From Alicyclobacillus shizuokensis NBRC 103103 (GTDB taxonomy: Bacteria > Bacillota > Bacilli > Alicyclobacillales > Alicyclobacillaceae), in contig NZ_BCQV01000009.1 in the NCBI RefSeq assembly GCF_001552255.1, positions 1 to 64,000 of the forward strand: a stretch of 64,000 nt of DNA, read 5' to 3'. The stretch's first letter is position 1. Every line of letters starts with the position of its first letter. The translations under genes and the position numbers were made by a program. Shown one piece after another: positions 17,854 through 28,419 of this stretch. The notes under the pieces are model-generated. The model made no database searches and had not been told where the DNA came from. It worked only from the letters and a program-made list of their open reading frames with translations.

Positions 17854-18129
17854 ATGACCACGCGGTTCAGTGTGAGCGAACTCGCACAGATGCTGCAGGC
17901 GCCCGTGGAAGTGGTCCGGCAGGCGGTGGATGAACTGGCTGATCATGGAGAGTTGACCGCGGAGTCGTTCGTGTTCGGAGACCGAAACTGGCGCGTCGCC
18001 CCGAGCGATGTGAAACGGGTGCAGGACTGGATAGCGGAGCACAACGCAAAAGGTGAAGCGGTTCATCGAAAACCTGCGCGCAGAGTGCGGCGGAAGGTGG
18101 TCCGGCCAGCGGACACCGCCTGCGATTGA
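17854..18129 (+). CDS. Small HTH-like protein of unknown function
   Basis: 91 residues, basic C-terminus (RKPARRVRRKVVRP). The first 50 residues (FSVSELAQMLQAPVEVVRQAVDELADHGELTAESF) read like a winged-helix or MerR-type helix-turn-helix. GGCGGGG lies about 10 bases before ATG. It starts 18 bases after the putative anti-sigma gene and so is probably the third gene of that operon. A DNA-binding role is inference; no named family was recognised. Confidence 0.6.
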   Translation: MTTRFSVSELAQMLQAPVEVVRQAVDELADHGELTAESFVFGDRNWRVAPSDVKRVQDWIAEHNAKGEAVHRKPARRVRRKVVRPADTACD

Positions 18130-18279
18130 GAGCCGGCCTCGGCTGTTGGTTGCAGTCCCCGGCGGCGTGATCTACACTGGGGGCAATTCCAAAAGTATCA
18201 GGACAGGATTTAGGCTGGTCGCGCGGGTGTGGAATGTGATGTCGCCCGGCGGAAGTGAACGCGAAGGGGTAAAAGCAGC

Positions 18280-19398
18280 ATGAAGATCGGGGTGCCGAAA
18301 GAGATCAAAAACAACGAAAACCGGGTGGCCATGACTCCGGCTGGCGTGCACACTCTGGTTGGAGCCGGTCATGAGGTTTACATGGAGAGCGGAGCGGGGG
18401 AGGGCAGCGGATTTTCCAACGAGGACTTTATCCAGGCGGGAGCGCAGATCCTGGCTGCTGCCGAGGATGTCTGGGGACAGGCGGACATGGTCATGAAGGT
18501 CAAAGAGCCGCTCCCGGATGAGTACCGGTACTTCCGCTCCGGGCTTGTTCTGTTCACGTATCTGCATTTGGCTCCGCTTCCCGAACTGACCAAGGAGCTC
18601 ATGCAAAGCGGCGTGACCGCCATCGCCTATGAGACGGTGCAGCTGCCGGACGGGACGCTGCCACTGCTGACGCCGATGAGCGAGGTAGCCGGTCGGATGT
18701 CCATCCAAGTCGGGGCCCATCATCTGGAGCGTCCTCATCGAGGCCTGGGCGTGCTGCTCGGCGGCGTTCCGGGTGTGCCGGCCGCTAAGGTGGTCGTTGT
18801 CGGCGGGGGCACGGTGGGGCTGAACGCGGCCCGCATCGCGCTGGGCATGGGTGCTCAGGTGTCCATACTGGACATCAACCCGGCGCGGCTGGCGTACATC
18901 GACGAGGTCTATCAAGGCCGGATTCAGACCATCATGTCCAACGATTACAATCTCTATCATGAGCTACAGGATTGCGACCTGCTGATTGGCGCGGTGCTGG
19001 TTCCTGGGGCCCGCACGCCGAAGATCATCAAGACCGATATGGTGCGGTCCATGAAACCAGGCAGTGTCATTGTGGATGTAGCCATTGACCAGGGCGGATC
19101 AGTCGAGACGATTGATCGCATCACCACCCACGATGATCCGACATACGAAAAATTTGGTGTGGTCCACTACGCGGTCGCCAACATGCCAGGGGCCGTACCG
19201 CGGACTTCGACGTTGGCTTTGACCAATGTGACCATTCCGTACGCCTTGCAAATAGCCAATAAGGGGGCGCACCAGGCCATCCGCGACAATGCCGCGTTGG
19301 CGCGCGGGGTGAACGTGGTGGGCGGCAAACTGACTTATGAGGCGGTTGCCGAGTCGTTGAACCTGCCTTACACGCCGCTGGCCGATGTGGTTGGATAG
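18280..19398 (+). CDS. ald: Alanine dehydrogenase
   Basis: Reversible NAD-dependent oxidative deamination of L-alanine to pyruvate, important for alanine use as carbon or nitrogen source and in sporulating Bacillus. The N-terminal signature [20 protein letters not shown], the substrate site MKVKEP, Rossmann motif [21 protein letters not shown], and [20 protein letters not shown] are present; 372 residues is normal. Start ATG 18280 follows GAAGGGG by about nine bases. Monocistronic, with a hairpin about 105 bases after the stop. Confidence 0.97.
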   Translation: MKIGVPKEIKNNENRVAMTPAGVHTLVGAGHEVYMESGAGEGSGFSNEDFIQAGAQILAAAEDVWGQADMVMKVKEPLPDEYRYFRSGLVLFTYLHLAPLPELTKELMQSGVTAIAYETVQLPDGTLPLLTPMSEVAGRMSIQVGAHHLERPHRGLGVLLGGVPGVPAAKVVVVGGGTVGLNAARIALGMGAQVSILDINPARLAYIDEVYQGRIQTIMSNDYNLYHELQDCDLLIGAVLVPGARTPKIIKTDMVRSMKPGSVIVDVAIDQGGSVETIDRITTHDDPTYEKFGVVHYAVANMPGAVPRTSTLALTNVTIPYALQIANKGAHQAIRDNAALARGVNVVGGKLTYEAVAESLNLPYTPLADVVG

Positions 19399-19502
19399 TA
19401 TGCGCGGGAGAATCGGCGTGTCGAACCGGGGCCAGTCCTATGCCCTGCATGTCGCTGCCGATGGTTTGGTGTGGAAGTGTTCCTGTTGACCGCAGCATGG
19501 CG

Positions 19503-19531
19503 CGCCCGCTTGGAGGGGTTCCGAGCGGGCG
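19503..19531 (+). terminator. Stem-loop downstream of ald
   Basis: CGCCCGCTTGG and CCGAGCGGGCG form an 11-bp stem (one G-T pair) around AGGGGTT. There is no U-run, so termination efficiency is doubtful. Confidence 0.45.
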
Positions 19532-19625
19532 TGAAACTTATGTGACGATCTGTCCACAAGGCCTGTTTGGTGTATGATAGAGGGGTACTGGGAATGACAC
19601 CGCAAGGGCTGGGGGGAAACTGCGG

Positions 19626-20000
19626 ATGAAAACAGGCTGGGCCGCGCTAGCGGTGGCGACGGTCATGCTGATGGCGGGAGGCTGCGGACAGGCCAATCAG
19701 TCCACGTCCAAGGTCCCGGCCGACGCCGTGAAGGTCAAAGTAGTGGCGTCCGATTTCAAATGGTCGCTGAGCCAAACTGACTTTGCGGTGGGAAAACCGA
19801 TAGATTTTGTCGTCAGTTCGAAGCAGGGGACACATGGATTTTCCATTGATGGCACGGATATCAGTCAGACTGTGTCGCAGGGGGATGCCCCGGTGAATGT
19901 GGTGTTCACTCCGAAGAAGGCGGGCACCTATACGATTCGCTGCGATGTGTATTGCGGTTCTGGACACCAAGACATGGTTGCCAAGTTTCATGTGCATTGA
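19626..20000 (+). CDS. CuA-like cupredoxin lipoprotein
   Basis: 124-residue lipoprotein: signal peptide and lipobox MAGGC, then a cytochrome-oxidase-subunit-II-type cupredoxin domain. The C-terminal CDVYCGSGHQDM has the spacing Cys-x3-Cys-x3-His-x2-Met of the dinuclear CuA site, and an upstream His in KQGTHGFSID would complete it. The glutamate normally between the cysteines is Val/Tyr here, but that ligand acts through its backbone carbonyl. No subunit I or transmembrane hairpin is present, so this is a free CuA domain on the outer face of the membrane. It lies 30 bp ahead of the sufT-like gene and may share its transcript. Role (electron carrier or copper chaperone) is inference. Confidence 0.8.
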   Translation: MKTGWAALAVATVMLMAGGCGQANQSTSKVPADAVKVKVVASDFKWSLSQTDFAVGKPIDFVVSSKQGTHGFSIDGTDISQTVSQGDAPVNVVFTPKKAGTYTIRCDVYCGSGHQDMVAKFHVH

Positions 20001-20030
20001 GCATGTTTCGATGACGAAAGGGTGAGGTGA

Positions 20031-20339
20031 ATGGTCACTGAGGAGCAGGTGCGCAGTGTTCTGACGGAAGTGGTGGATCCTGAGATTCAAATTGATATTG
20101 TCAATCTCGGCATGGTCTATGGGATCGACATATCGGAGGACGGAAAAAAGGTCAAGATCACCATGACTTTGACCACCATGGGTTGCCCAGCTTACGACAT
20201 GCTGCGCGATGACATCATTGAACGGGTTGGCAGCTTTGAGGGTGTGGAGGACGTAGAAGTGGAGTTGACGTTCGATCCGCCCTGGGATAAGGAAATGATG
20301 TCCGAAGAGGCGAAGCTGGTTTTCAAATATTTGTTCTGA
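20031..20339 (+). CDS. sufT: MIP18/DUF59 metal-sulfur cluster assembly factor (SufT-like)
   Basis: Auxiliary Fe-S maturation factor of the MIP18/PaaD family. VVDPEIQIDIVNLGMVYGI, the conserved TLTTMGCPAYDMLRDDI with its reactive Cys, and ELTFDPPWDKEMMSEEAK define the family. Length (102 residues) equals that of short SufT proteins, which support transfer of clusters to aconitase-type apoproteins. AAAGGGTGAGG precedes the ATG. It sits directly upstream of sufCDSUB, which supports the Fe-S role, but a separate regulatory region (20380-20429) lies between them. Confidence 0.88.
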   Translation: MVTEEQVRSVLTEVVDPEIQIDIVNLGMVYGIDISEDGKKVKITMTLTTMGCPAYDMLRDDIIERVGSFEGVEDVEVELTFDPPWDKEMMSEEAKLVFKYLF

Positions 20340-20379
20340 ACAATCGGCGCCCAATAAAATTCGGGCATGCGCCTTGCAA

Positions 20380-20429
20380 TTGACAGCGTATATGGTACGC
20401 TGTGGATGTAAACATGACTTCATGAGTCA
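20380..20429 (+). promoter_or_regulatory. Promoter/operator region of the suf operon with two inverted repeats
   Basis: TTGACA (20380-20385) is a perfect -35 box. Overlapping its end is CAGCGTA-TATGG-TACGCTG (20384-20402), and 13 bases on is TGACT-TCATG-AGTCA (20415-20429). Both have perfect arms and 5-base centres. No good -10 is obvious, so regulator-dependent transcription is possible. The Rrf2 protein encoded at the operon end is an obvious candidate ligand, but that is inference. Confidence 0.5.
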
Positions 20430-20476
20430 ACTTTTAGGTACGCGGCTGAGATCTTGCTGGGAAAGAGGTTGGTCAC

Positions 20477-21262
20477 ATGTCATCGCCGGTATTGACAATT
20501 GAAGATTTGCGTGTGTCTGTTGAAGACAAGGAGATTGTGAAGGGCCTGAGCCTGCAGATAAAAGGCGGTGAAATCCACGCCGTCATGGGTCCCAATGGGA
20601 CCGGGAAAAGCACCTTGGCATCCGCGCTCATGGGTCACCCCGCTTATTCGGTCACGAGTGGCCGGGTGACGTTGGACGGTGAAGATGTCCTGGCCATGTC
20701 GGTGGATGAACGCGCTCGCGCCGGTTTGTTCTTGGCGATGCAGTATCCGGCGGAGGTGTCGGGCGTATCAAATGCCAACTTTCTCCGGACCGCTTTGAAT
20801 GCGCGGCGAGGAGAAGGCAACGAACTGCCGGTCATCAAGTTTCACAGGCTGTTGCAGCAGAAGATGAAGGATCTCAATATCGACCCATCGTTTGCCGAGC
20901 GTTATTTAAACGAAGGCTTTTCCGGCGGTGAGAAGAAGCGCAACGAAATTTTGCAGATGAGCCTGCTGGAGCCGAAGATTGCCATTCTGGACGAGATTGA
21001 CTCGGGCCTGGACATCGACGCGTTGAAGCTGGTGGCCGATGCGGTCAACCAACTGCGCTCTCCCCAGACCGGGTTCCTGATCATCACGCACTATCAGCGG
21101 CTGCTGCAGTACATCGTTCCGGATTATGTGCACGTGATGATGCAGGGCCGAATCGTGAAGTCTGGCGATAAAACGCTGGCGGAGTACCTGGAGGCGAACG
21201 GATACGACACGCTGAAACGGGAACTCGGCATCGTCGACGAGACGGTCGGCGCCGAAGCGTAA
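20477..21262 (+). CDS. sufC: Fe-S cluster assembly ATPase SufC
   Basis: ABC-type ATPase of the SufBCD scaffold; ATP hydrolysis opens the SufB-SufD core for cluster assembly. Walker A GPNGTGKSTLASALMG (about residues 38-53), signature FSGGEKKRNEILQM, and Walker B IAILDEIDSGLDIDAL (the SufC-specific DEIDSGLDID form). Cytoplasmic, with no membrane partner needed. First gene after the regulatory region; sufD follows 12 bases after the stop. Confidence 0.97.
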   Translation: MSSPVLTIEDLRVSVEDKEIVKGLSLQIKGGEIHAVMGPNGTGKSTLASALMGHPAYSVTSGRVTLDGEDVLAMSVDERARAGLFLAMQYPAEVSGVSNANFLRTALNARRGEGNELPVIKFHRLLQQKMKDLNIDPSFAERYLNEGFSGGEKKRNEILQMSLLEPKIAILDEIDSGLDIDALKLVADAVNQLRSPQTGFLIITHYQRLLQYIVPDYVHVMMQGRIVKSGDKTLAEYLEANGYDTLKRELGIVDETVGAEA

Positions 21263-21274
21263 GGAGGTAGGACG

Positions 21275-24226
<2,952 letters not shown>

Positions 24227-24270
24227 CCCTTCCGTGATAACATTGTCGAGCGAAAAGGAGGAGACGGAAA

Positions 24271-25668
24271 ATGGCCAAGTCGCTTCCCGAGATTGAGGAG
24301 TACCAGTATGGTTTTCGGGATCGGGACGTGTCGGTCGTCAAATTCCAGAAGGGCTTGAACCGCAAGGTCGTTGAGGAGATCTCCATGATGAAGAACGAGC
24401 CGGGCTGGATGACCGATTTCCGGTTGCGTTCACTCGAGATCTTTCAGTCCAAACCGATGCCGACTTGGGGCGGAGACCTGTCCGAACTGGACTTTGACGA
24501 TATTACCTATTACGTGAAGCCAACGGAGCGGCAAGGCAAGACCTGGGAGGAGGTGCCGGACGAAATCAAGCAGACCTTTGACCGTCTCGGCATCCCGGAG
24601 GCGGAGCAGAAGTTCTTGGCTGGTGTGTCGGCCCAGTACGAGTCCGAAGTGGTGTACCACTCGATGAAGAAGGACCTCGAAGAGCAGGGCATCCTGTTCA
24701 TGGACACCGACTCCGCGCTGCGGGAGCATCCGGAAATCTTCAAGGAGTACTTTGGAACGGTGGTGCCGCCGGAGGACAACAAGTTTGCTGCCTTGAACAG
24801 TGCGGTCTGGAGCGGCGGCAGTTTCATCTACGTGCCCAAGGGCGTGAAGGCGGAGGTGCCGCTGCAAGCCTACTTCCGCATCAACTCGGAGAATATGGGT
24901 CAGTTTGAACGCACGCTCATCATCTGCGACGATGACAGTTTTGTGCATTATGTCGAGGGCTGCACGGCGCCCATCTACAGCACCAACTCGTTGCACAGTG
25001 CGGTGGTCGAAATCATTGTCAAGGACAGGGCGCGCTGCCGCTATACGACCATCCAAAACTGGGCGCCTAACATTTACAACCTGGTAACGAAGCGGGCCGT
25101 CGCCTACAAGGACGCGACCATGGAGTGGGTCGACGGGAATATCGGATCGAAGTTGACCATGAAATACCCGAGCGTCTACATGATGGACGAGGGCGCGAAG
25201 GCGATGGTGCTGTCGATCGCGGTCGCCGGAAGGGGCCAGCATCAGGACGCCGGTGCGAAGGTTGTTCACAACGCACCCAATACCACGTCGACAATTGTGT
25301 CGAAGTCCATCAGCAAGCACGGAGGCAAGACCACGTACCGGGGGTTGGCCAGCTTCGGACCGAATGCGCGCGACGCCAAAGCGAACATCAAGTGTGATAC
25401 GCTCATCTTCGACGAGGATTCGACGTCCGATACGATTCCGCACAATGATATCAGGAACGACACCGTGACGCTGGAGCACGAAGCGTCGGTCTCAAAGGTC
25501 AGCGAGGAACAGCTGTTCTACCTGATGAGCCGGGGGATCTCGGAAGAGGACGCGACGCGGATGATTGTGATGGGCTTCATCGAACCGTTCACGCGCGAGC
25601 TGCCGATGGAATATGCGGTGGAGATGAACCGTTTGATCAAGTTTGAGATGGAAGGGTCTGTGGGCTGA
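24271..25668 (+). CDS. sufB: Fe-S cluster assembly protein SufB
   Basis: Main scaffold of the SUF system. The 465-residue sequence contains the family landmarks [53 protein letters not shown] (with the essential core Cys), [20 protein letters not shown] and [31 protein letters not shown] lies eight bases before ATG. The order sufC-sufD-sufS-sufU-sufB is the Bacillus order. Followed three bases later by a Rieske ferredoxin gene. Confidence 0.98.
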   Translation: MAKSLPEIEEYQYGFRDRDVSVVKFQKGLNRKVVEEISMMKNEPGWMTDFRLRSLEIFQSKPMPTWGGDLSELDFDDITYYVKPTERQGKTWEEVPDEIKQTFDRLGIPEAEQKFLAGVSAQYESEVVYHSMKKDLEEQGILFMDTDSALREHPEIFKEYFGTVVPPEDNKFAALNSAVWSGGSFIYVPKGVKAEVPLQAYFRINSENMGQFERTLIICDDDSFVHYVEGCTAPIYSTNSLHSAVVEIIVKDRARCRYTTIQNWAPNIYNLVTKRAVAYKDATMEWVDGNIGSKLTMKYPSVYMMDEGAKAMVLSIAVAGRGQHQDAGAKVVHNAPNTTSTIVSKSISKHGGKTTYRGLASFGPNARDAKANIKCDTLIFDEDSTSDTIPHNDIRNDTVTLEHEASVSKVSEEQLFYLMSRGISEEDATRMIVMGFIEPFTRELPMEYAVEMNRLIKFEMEGSVG

Positions 25669-25671
25669 TAT

Positions 25672-25980
25672 ATGAGTTGGATCAAGGTTGCGAGCGCCGC
25701 CCAGATTCCAACCGGGCACATGATGCGTGTGCAGGTGGAGGATGAGGACATCGCTCTGTACCATCTGGATGACGGATGGTACGCGACGTCTGCCATTTGT
25801 ACCCACGCGTACGCCGACTTGACGACTGGCCGCTTGCAGGACGCGCTGGTCACCTGTCCAAAACACGGCGGACAATTCAATGTGAAGTCTGGCGCGGCGG
25901 TCAAACTCCCGTGTGTCGTTGCGCTCGTAACCTATCCGGCCGAAGTGCGCGGAGAGGACGTGTTCATCGATTTTGAATGA
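25672..25980 (+). CDS. Rieske [2Fe-2S] ferredoxin-type protein
   Basis: 102-residue soluble Rieske protein, resembling the ferredoxin subunits of non-haem iron oxygenases. Cluster ligands are visible as AICTHAYADLT (Cys-x-His) and VTCPKHGGQFNVKSG (Cys-x2-His). No transmembrane anchor. It starts three bases after sufB, hence co-transcribed, and no oxygenase gene is nearby. It may act as an electron donor or redox sensor linked to cluster biogenesis; that is inference. Confidence 0.92.
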   Translation: MSWIKVASAAQIPTGHMMRVQVEDEDIALYHLDDGWYATSAICTHAYADLTTGRLQDALVTCPKHGGQFNVKSGAAVKLPCVVALVTYPAEVRGEDVFIDFE

Positions 25981-26065
25981 CCGTGTCCGGTCGCGGTGAT
26001 GAACCGGTGGGCGGACGCAGACCGGGACACGGGGCCGATCCTTATCCGCAGCAACGGAGGGGATT

Positions 26066-26515
26066 GTGGTGCGAGTTTCGAGCAAAACGGAGTATGGGTT
26101 GCGCGCGATGGTGGCGCTGGCGCAGTTGGCCAGCAATCAACGGCCGGTGCCGTTGCCGCGCATCGCGGATCAGGAAGGAATTCCGGAACAGTATCTCGAT
26201 CAGATCATCGCGCGGTTGCGACGAGCCGGCTTTGTCAAGAGCGTGCGTGGGGTCAATGGCGGCTACCTGCTCACCCGCTCGCCTGAGGACATCCGGATTG
26301 GCGAGCTGGTGCGGGTTCTGGAAGGCAGTCTGTCGCCCATTGGTTGTGTCAGTGAGGAAAATGAGTCGCCCGCCGATTTCTGCGGGCTGTATAAACAATG
26401 CCACACTCGCAGTGTCTGGCTCCGTGTGATGGGCGCCGTGACACAAGCGTTGGATAGCATTTCTCTGGCGGACGTGATGCATGACGAAGTTCCGCTGGCC
26501 GTGAAACTTAAGTAG
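26066..26515 (+). CDS. Rrf2-family transcriptional regulator (IscR/CymR-like)
   Basis: 150-residue winged-helix regulator. The N-terminus RVSSKTEYGLRAMVALAQLA, the recognition segment ISEQYLDQIIARLRRAGFVKSVRG-like (here IPEQYLDQIIARLRRAG) and VNGGYLLTRSPEDIRIGEL are Rrf2 hallmarks. Three cysteines in PIGCVSEENESPADFCGLYKQC suggest Fe-S ligation of the IscR kind, unlike CymR, which lacks them. Start GTG 26066 after GGAGGGG. Placed last in the suf transcription unit and followed by a strong terminator, so feedback control of suf is a sensible hypothesis. Confidence 0.92.
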   Translation: MVRVSSKTEYGLRAMVALAQLASNQRPVPLPRIADQEGIPEQYLDQIIARLRRAGFVKSVRGVNGGYLLTRSPEDIRIGELVRVLEGSLSPIGCVSEENESPADFCGLYKQCHTRSVWLRVMGAVTQALDSISLADVMHDEVPLAVKLK

Positions 26516-26530
26516 TGGGGTGGCGTAGAG

Positions 26531-26568
26531 AGCAAAAGGCGGTCCCGAATGCGGGACTGCCTTTTGCT
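26531..26568 (+). terminator. Strong intrinsic terminator of the suf block
   Basis: AGCAAAAGGCGGTCCCG and CGGGACTGCCTTTTGCT pair over 17 positions (one G-T) with a 4-base loop. Because the upper stem is A/T-rich in the right places it can work in both directions; the minus-strand hypothetical gene ends about 60 bases further on. Confidence 0.85.
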
Positions 26569-26628
26569 CTACCCGCTTGACGGAGCCGTCCACGATACAA
26601 CATCGCCACAAATGTCACCCGAGAAACA

Positions 26629-26913
26629 CTATTCGGCGCTGAAGCCCAGATCAATCTTCGGAAGCTGCTGCACCTCTCTCAGTGATTTATCCCGCTGCGC
26701 GCAGGCATTGAGGTATTCACGGTAAAGCGCGTCCACATCGGGGTGCTGTTGCAGCAGTTTTGTATCCAGGACCAAGTGGTTGCCCGACCTGTCATACGCT
26801 ACATGGTTGCTCGGGTTGTATCCGTGATCCCGCAGCGTCGACAGCAGCTTCGACAAGAGTTCTGTCACTTGGAGATGAGCAGCACTCCAGGTTTCCGAAA
26901 TCGGTCCGCTCAT
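26629..26913 (-). CDS. Conserved-looking small protein of unknown function
   Basis: 94 residues from ATG 26913, which has GAAAGGATGG eight bases upstream; an ATG six codons earlier lacks a good site. Largely helical and soluble (TWSAAHLQVTELLSKLLSTL, LYREYLNACAQRDKSLREVQ). No motif recognised. It is divergent from the peroxiredoxin gene and fills an otherwise empty 460-bp gap, which supports it being real. No function is proposed. Confidence 0.65.
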   Translation of the reverse strand: MSGPISETWSAAHLQVTELLSKLLSTLRDHGYNPSNHVAYDRSGNHLVLDTKLLQQHPDVDALYREYLNACAQRDKSLREVQQLPKIDLGFSAE

Positions 26914-27026
26914 GGCGACCCATCCTTTCATGATTTGAAGTGCTGATACTGGGTATAGTATAATCCAGTTGGAACGGCTTCGCCAACTTTTGGTTGTTCA
27001 ATTCCGGATTGAAGGAGGTCATGGTC

Positions 27027-27566
27027 ATGCCGTTGGTGGGCAGTCCTGCTCCCGATTTCGACATGTTGTCGACAAAGAACCTGAAAACCCTGAATGAACG
27101 GGTCAAGTTGTCGGATTACAAAGGCAAATGGCTGGTTCTGTTCTTCTATCCGCAAGACTTTACATTTGTCTGTCCGACCGAGATTTTGGCGATGAACGAG
27201 CGTCTGCAGGAGTTCAAGGACCTGGACGCGGAAGTCTTGGGTGTGAGCACGGATAGCGTACACAGCCACAAGGCGTGGATTGAGACCCCCCGGGACAAGA
27301 ATGGCCTGGGCGGCATTGATTACCCACTTGCGGCCGACTTCACGAAGGAGGTCGCCCGTAAATACGATGTCCTGGTGGAGTCGGAAGGTGTGGCTCTGCG
27401 CGGGCTGTTCATCATCGATCCCGATGGTGTTCTGCGCTATCAGGTGGTTCATGATTTGAACATCGGGCGCAGTGTGGATGAGACGCTGCGTGTGCTGGAG
27501 GCGCTGCAGGCGGGCGGCCTGTGCCCGGCCAACTGGAAACCTGGGGACAAGCTGCTGGAAGTATGA
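27027..27566 (+). CDS. 2-Cys peroxiredoxin
   Basis: Thiol peroxidase that reduces hydrogen peroxide and organic peroxides. Peroxidatic Cys is in FFYPQDFTFVCPTEILAM (about residue 48), resolving Cys in GGLCPANWKPGDKL near the C-terminus; RGLFIIDPDGVLRYQVVHDL is typical of the AhpC/Prx1 class. The 179-residue length is normal. ATG 27027 is chosen because AAGGAGG lies eight bases upstream, while ATG 27021 is too close. No AhpF partner is adjacent, so thioredoxin is the likely reductant. A terminator follows 37 bases after the stop. Confidence 0.95.
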   Translation: MPLVGSPAPDFDMLSTKNLKTLNERVKLSDYKGKWLVLFFYPQDFTFVCPTEILAMNERLQEFKDLDAEVLGVSTDSVHSHKAWIETPRDKNGLGGIDYPLAADFTKEVARKYDVLVESEGVALRGLFIIDPDGVLRYQVVHDLNIGRSVDETLRVLEALQAGGLCPANWKPGDKLLEV

Positions 27567-27603
27567 GCTTGTGGCCGTCGCGCAGAAGCTGTCTGCCGAG
27601 AGG

Positions 27604-27628
27604 AGGGTTCGGGTGACCGAACCCTTTT
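27604..27628 (+). terminator. Intrinsic terminator after the peroxiredoxin gene
   Basis: AGGGTTCGG-GTGA-CCGAACCCT is a perfect 9-bp stem with a tetraloop, followed by TTTGTG. Confidence 0.85.
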
Positions 27629-27672
27629 GTGTTATAGCATGATGCGATGATATGCATGGGATGGGAGCGCGA

Positions 27673-27702
27673 TTGACAGCTGCATTGTCCAACCGCTACA
27701 AT
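27673..27702 (+). promoter_or_regulatory. SigA promoter of fadR-etfB-etfA
   Basis: Perfect TTGACA (27673-27678), 18-base spacer, TACAAT (27697-27702). The start of transcription should fall at the left edge of the operator at 27711. Confidence 0.8.
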
Positions 27703-27710
27703 GTGATAAC

Positions 27711-27728
27711 TGAATGAGCATTCATTCA
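27711..27728 (+). promoter_or_regulatory. FadR-type operator
   Basis: TGAATGAGCATTCATTCA has perfect 7-base arms (TGAATGA/TCATTCA) around GCAT and matches the known Bacillus FadR site (TGAATGAnTAnTCATTCA). It overlaps the expected transcription start of fadR, implying autoregulation relieved by long-chain acyl-CoA. Confidence 0.85.
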
Positions 27729-27744
27729 TTAGGAGGGGAGGCGC

Positions 27745-28419
27745 ATCGGAAACCGTCGGGACGAATCCAAGTATGACGCGATTCTTCGCGCTGCGGTGCA
27801 GGTCATGGCGGAGTCGGGGTACCATCACGCCCAGATTTCCCGCATCGCGCGGGCGGCCGGGGTTGCGGACGGAACCGTCTACCTGTACTTCAAGAACAAA
27901 GAGGACATCCTAGTATCGCTCCTTCGCCGCTCCATTCAGAAGATTGTAGCGACGCTGCAAGACGCTCTGCGCTCTATTGACGACGCGGCGGAGAAGCTGC
28001 AGTTTTTGGTCCACCTGTATCTGCGTGAACTCGGGGCGGATCCAGAACTCGCTATGGTGACACAGGTGCACATGCGCCAGGTGGATGCCGGGATTCGCAG
28101 GGCCATAGGGGACTTCATGAAACCGTTTTATTCCGTGCTGGACGAGATAGTGGAGGCTGGTGTCAGGCAGGGTGTCTTCCATGAACCGATGGATCGGCGC
28201 GTCGCCAGGCGCATGATTTTTGGCACGATGGACGAAACCGTGACCGCCTGGGTGCTCAGTGGCAGCAAGTATGACCTATACGCACAGGCGGATGCTGTGG
28301 TGGACGTGTTGCTCCACGGTTTGTGCGGCAAGCCCGTCGATTGCCAATCTGCCCATTCTGGGAAGCAAGAGAGGGGTGTCCCGGGTGAACATCATCGTGT
28401 GTTTGAAGCAGACGTTTGA
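27745..28419 (+). CDS. fadR: TetR-family fatty-acid metabolism regulator FadR
   Basis: Acyl-CoA-responsive repressor of beta-oxidation genes. DNA-binding domain YDAILRAAVQVMAESGYHHA then ARAAGVADGTVYLYFKNKED, and the C-terminal ARRMIFGTMDETVTAWVL, closely follow Bacillus FadR. Homology begins at NRRDESKYDAIL, yet the frame has no ATG, GTG or TTG between its upstream stop (TAG 27730-27732) and GTG 27796, which lies inside the first helix. ATC 27745 is ideally placed behind AGGAGGGGAGG, so a rare AUC start is proposed. GTG 27796 would remove helix 1. The 3' end overlaps etfB by 35 bases. Confidence 0.88.
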   Translation: MGNRRDESKYDAILRAAVQVMAESGYHHAQISRIARAAGVADGTVYLYFKNKEDILVSLLRRSIQKIVATLQDALRSIDDAAEKLQFLVHLYLRELGADPELAMVTQVHMRQVDAGIRRAIGDFMKPFYSVLDEIVEAGVRQGVFHEPMDRRVARRMIFGTMDETVTAWVLSGSKYDLYAQADAVVDVLLHGLCGKPVDCQSAHSGKQERGVPGEHHRVFEADV

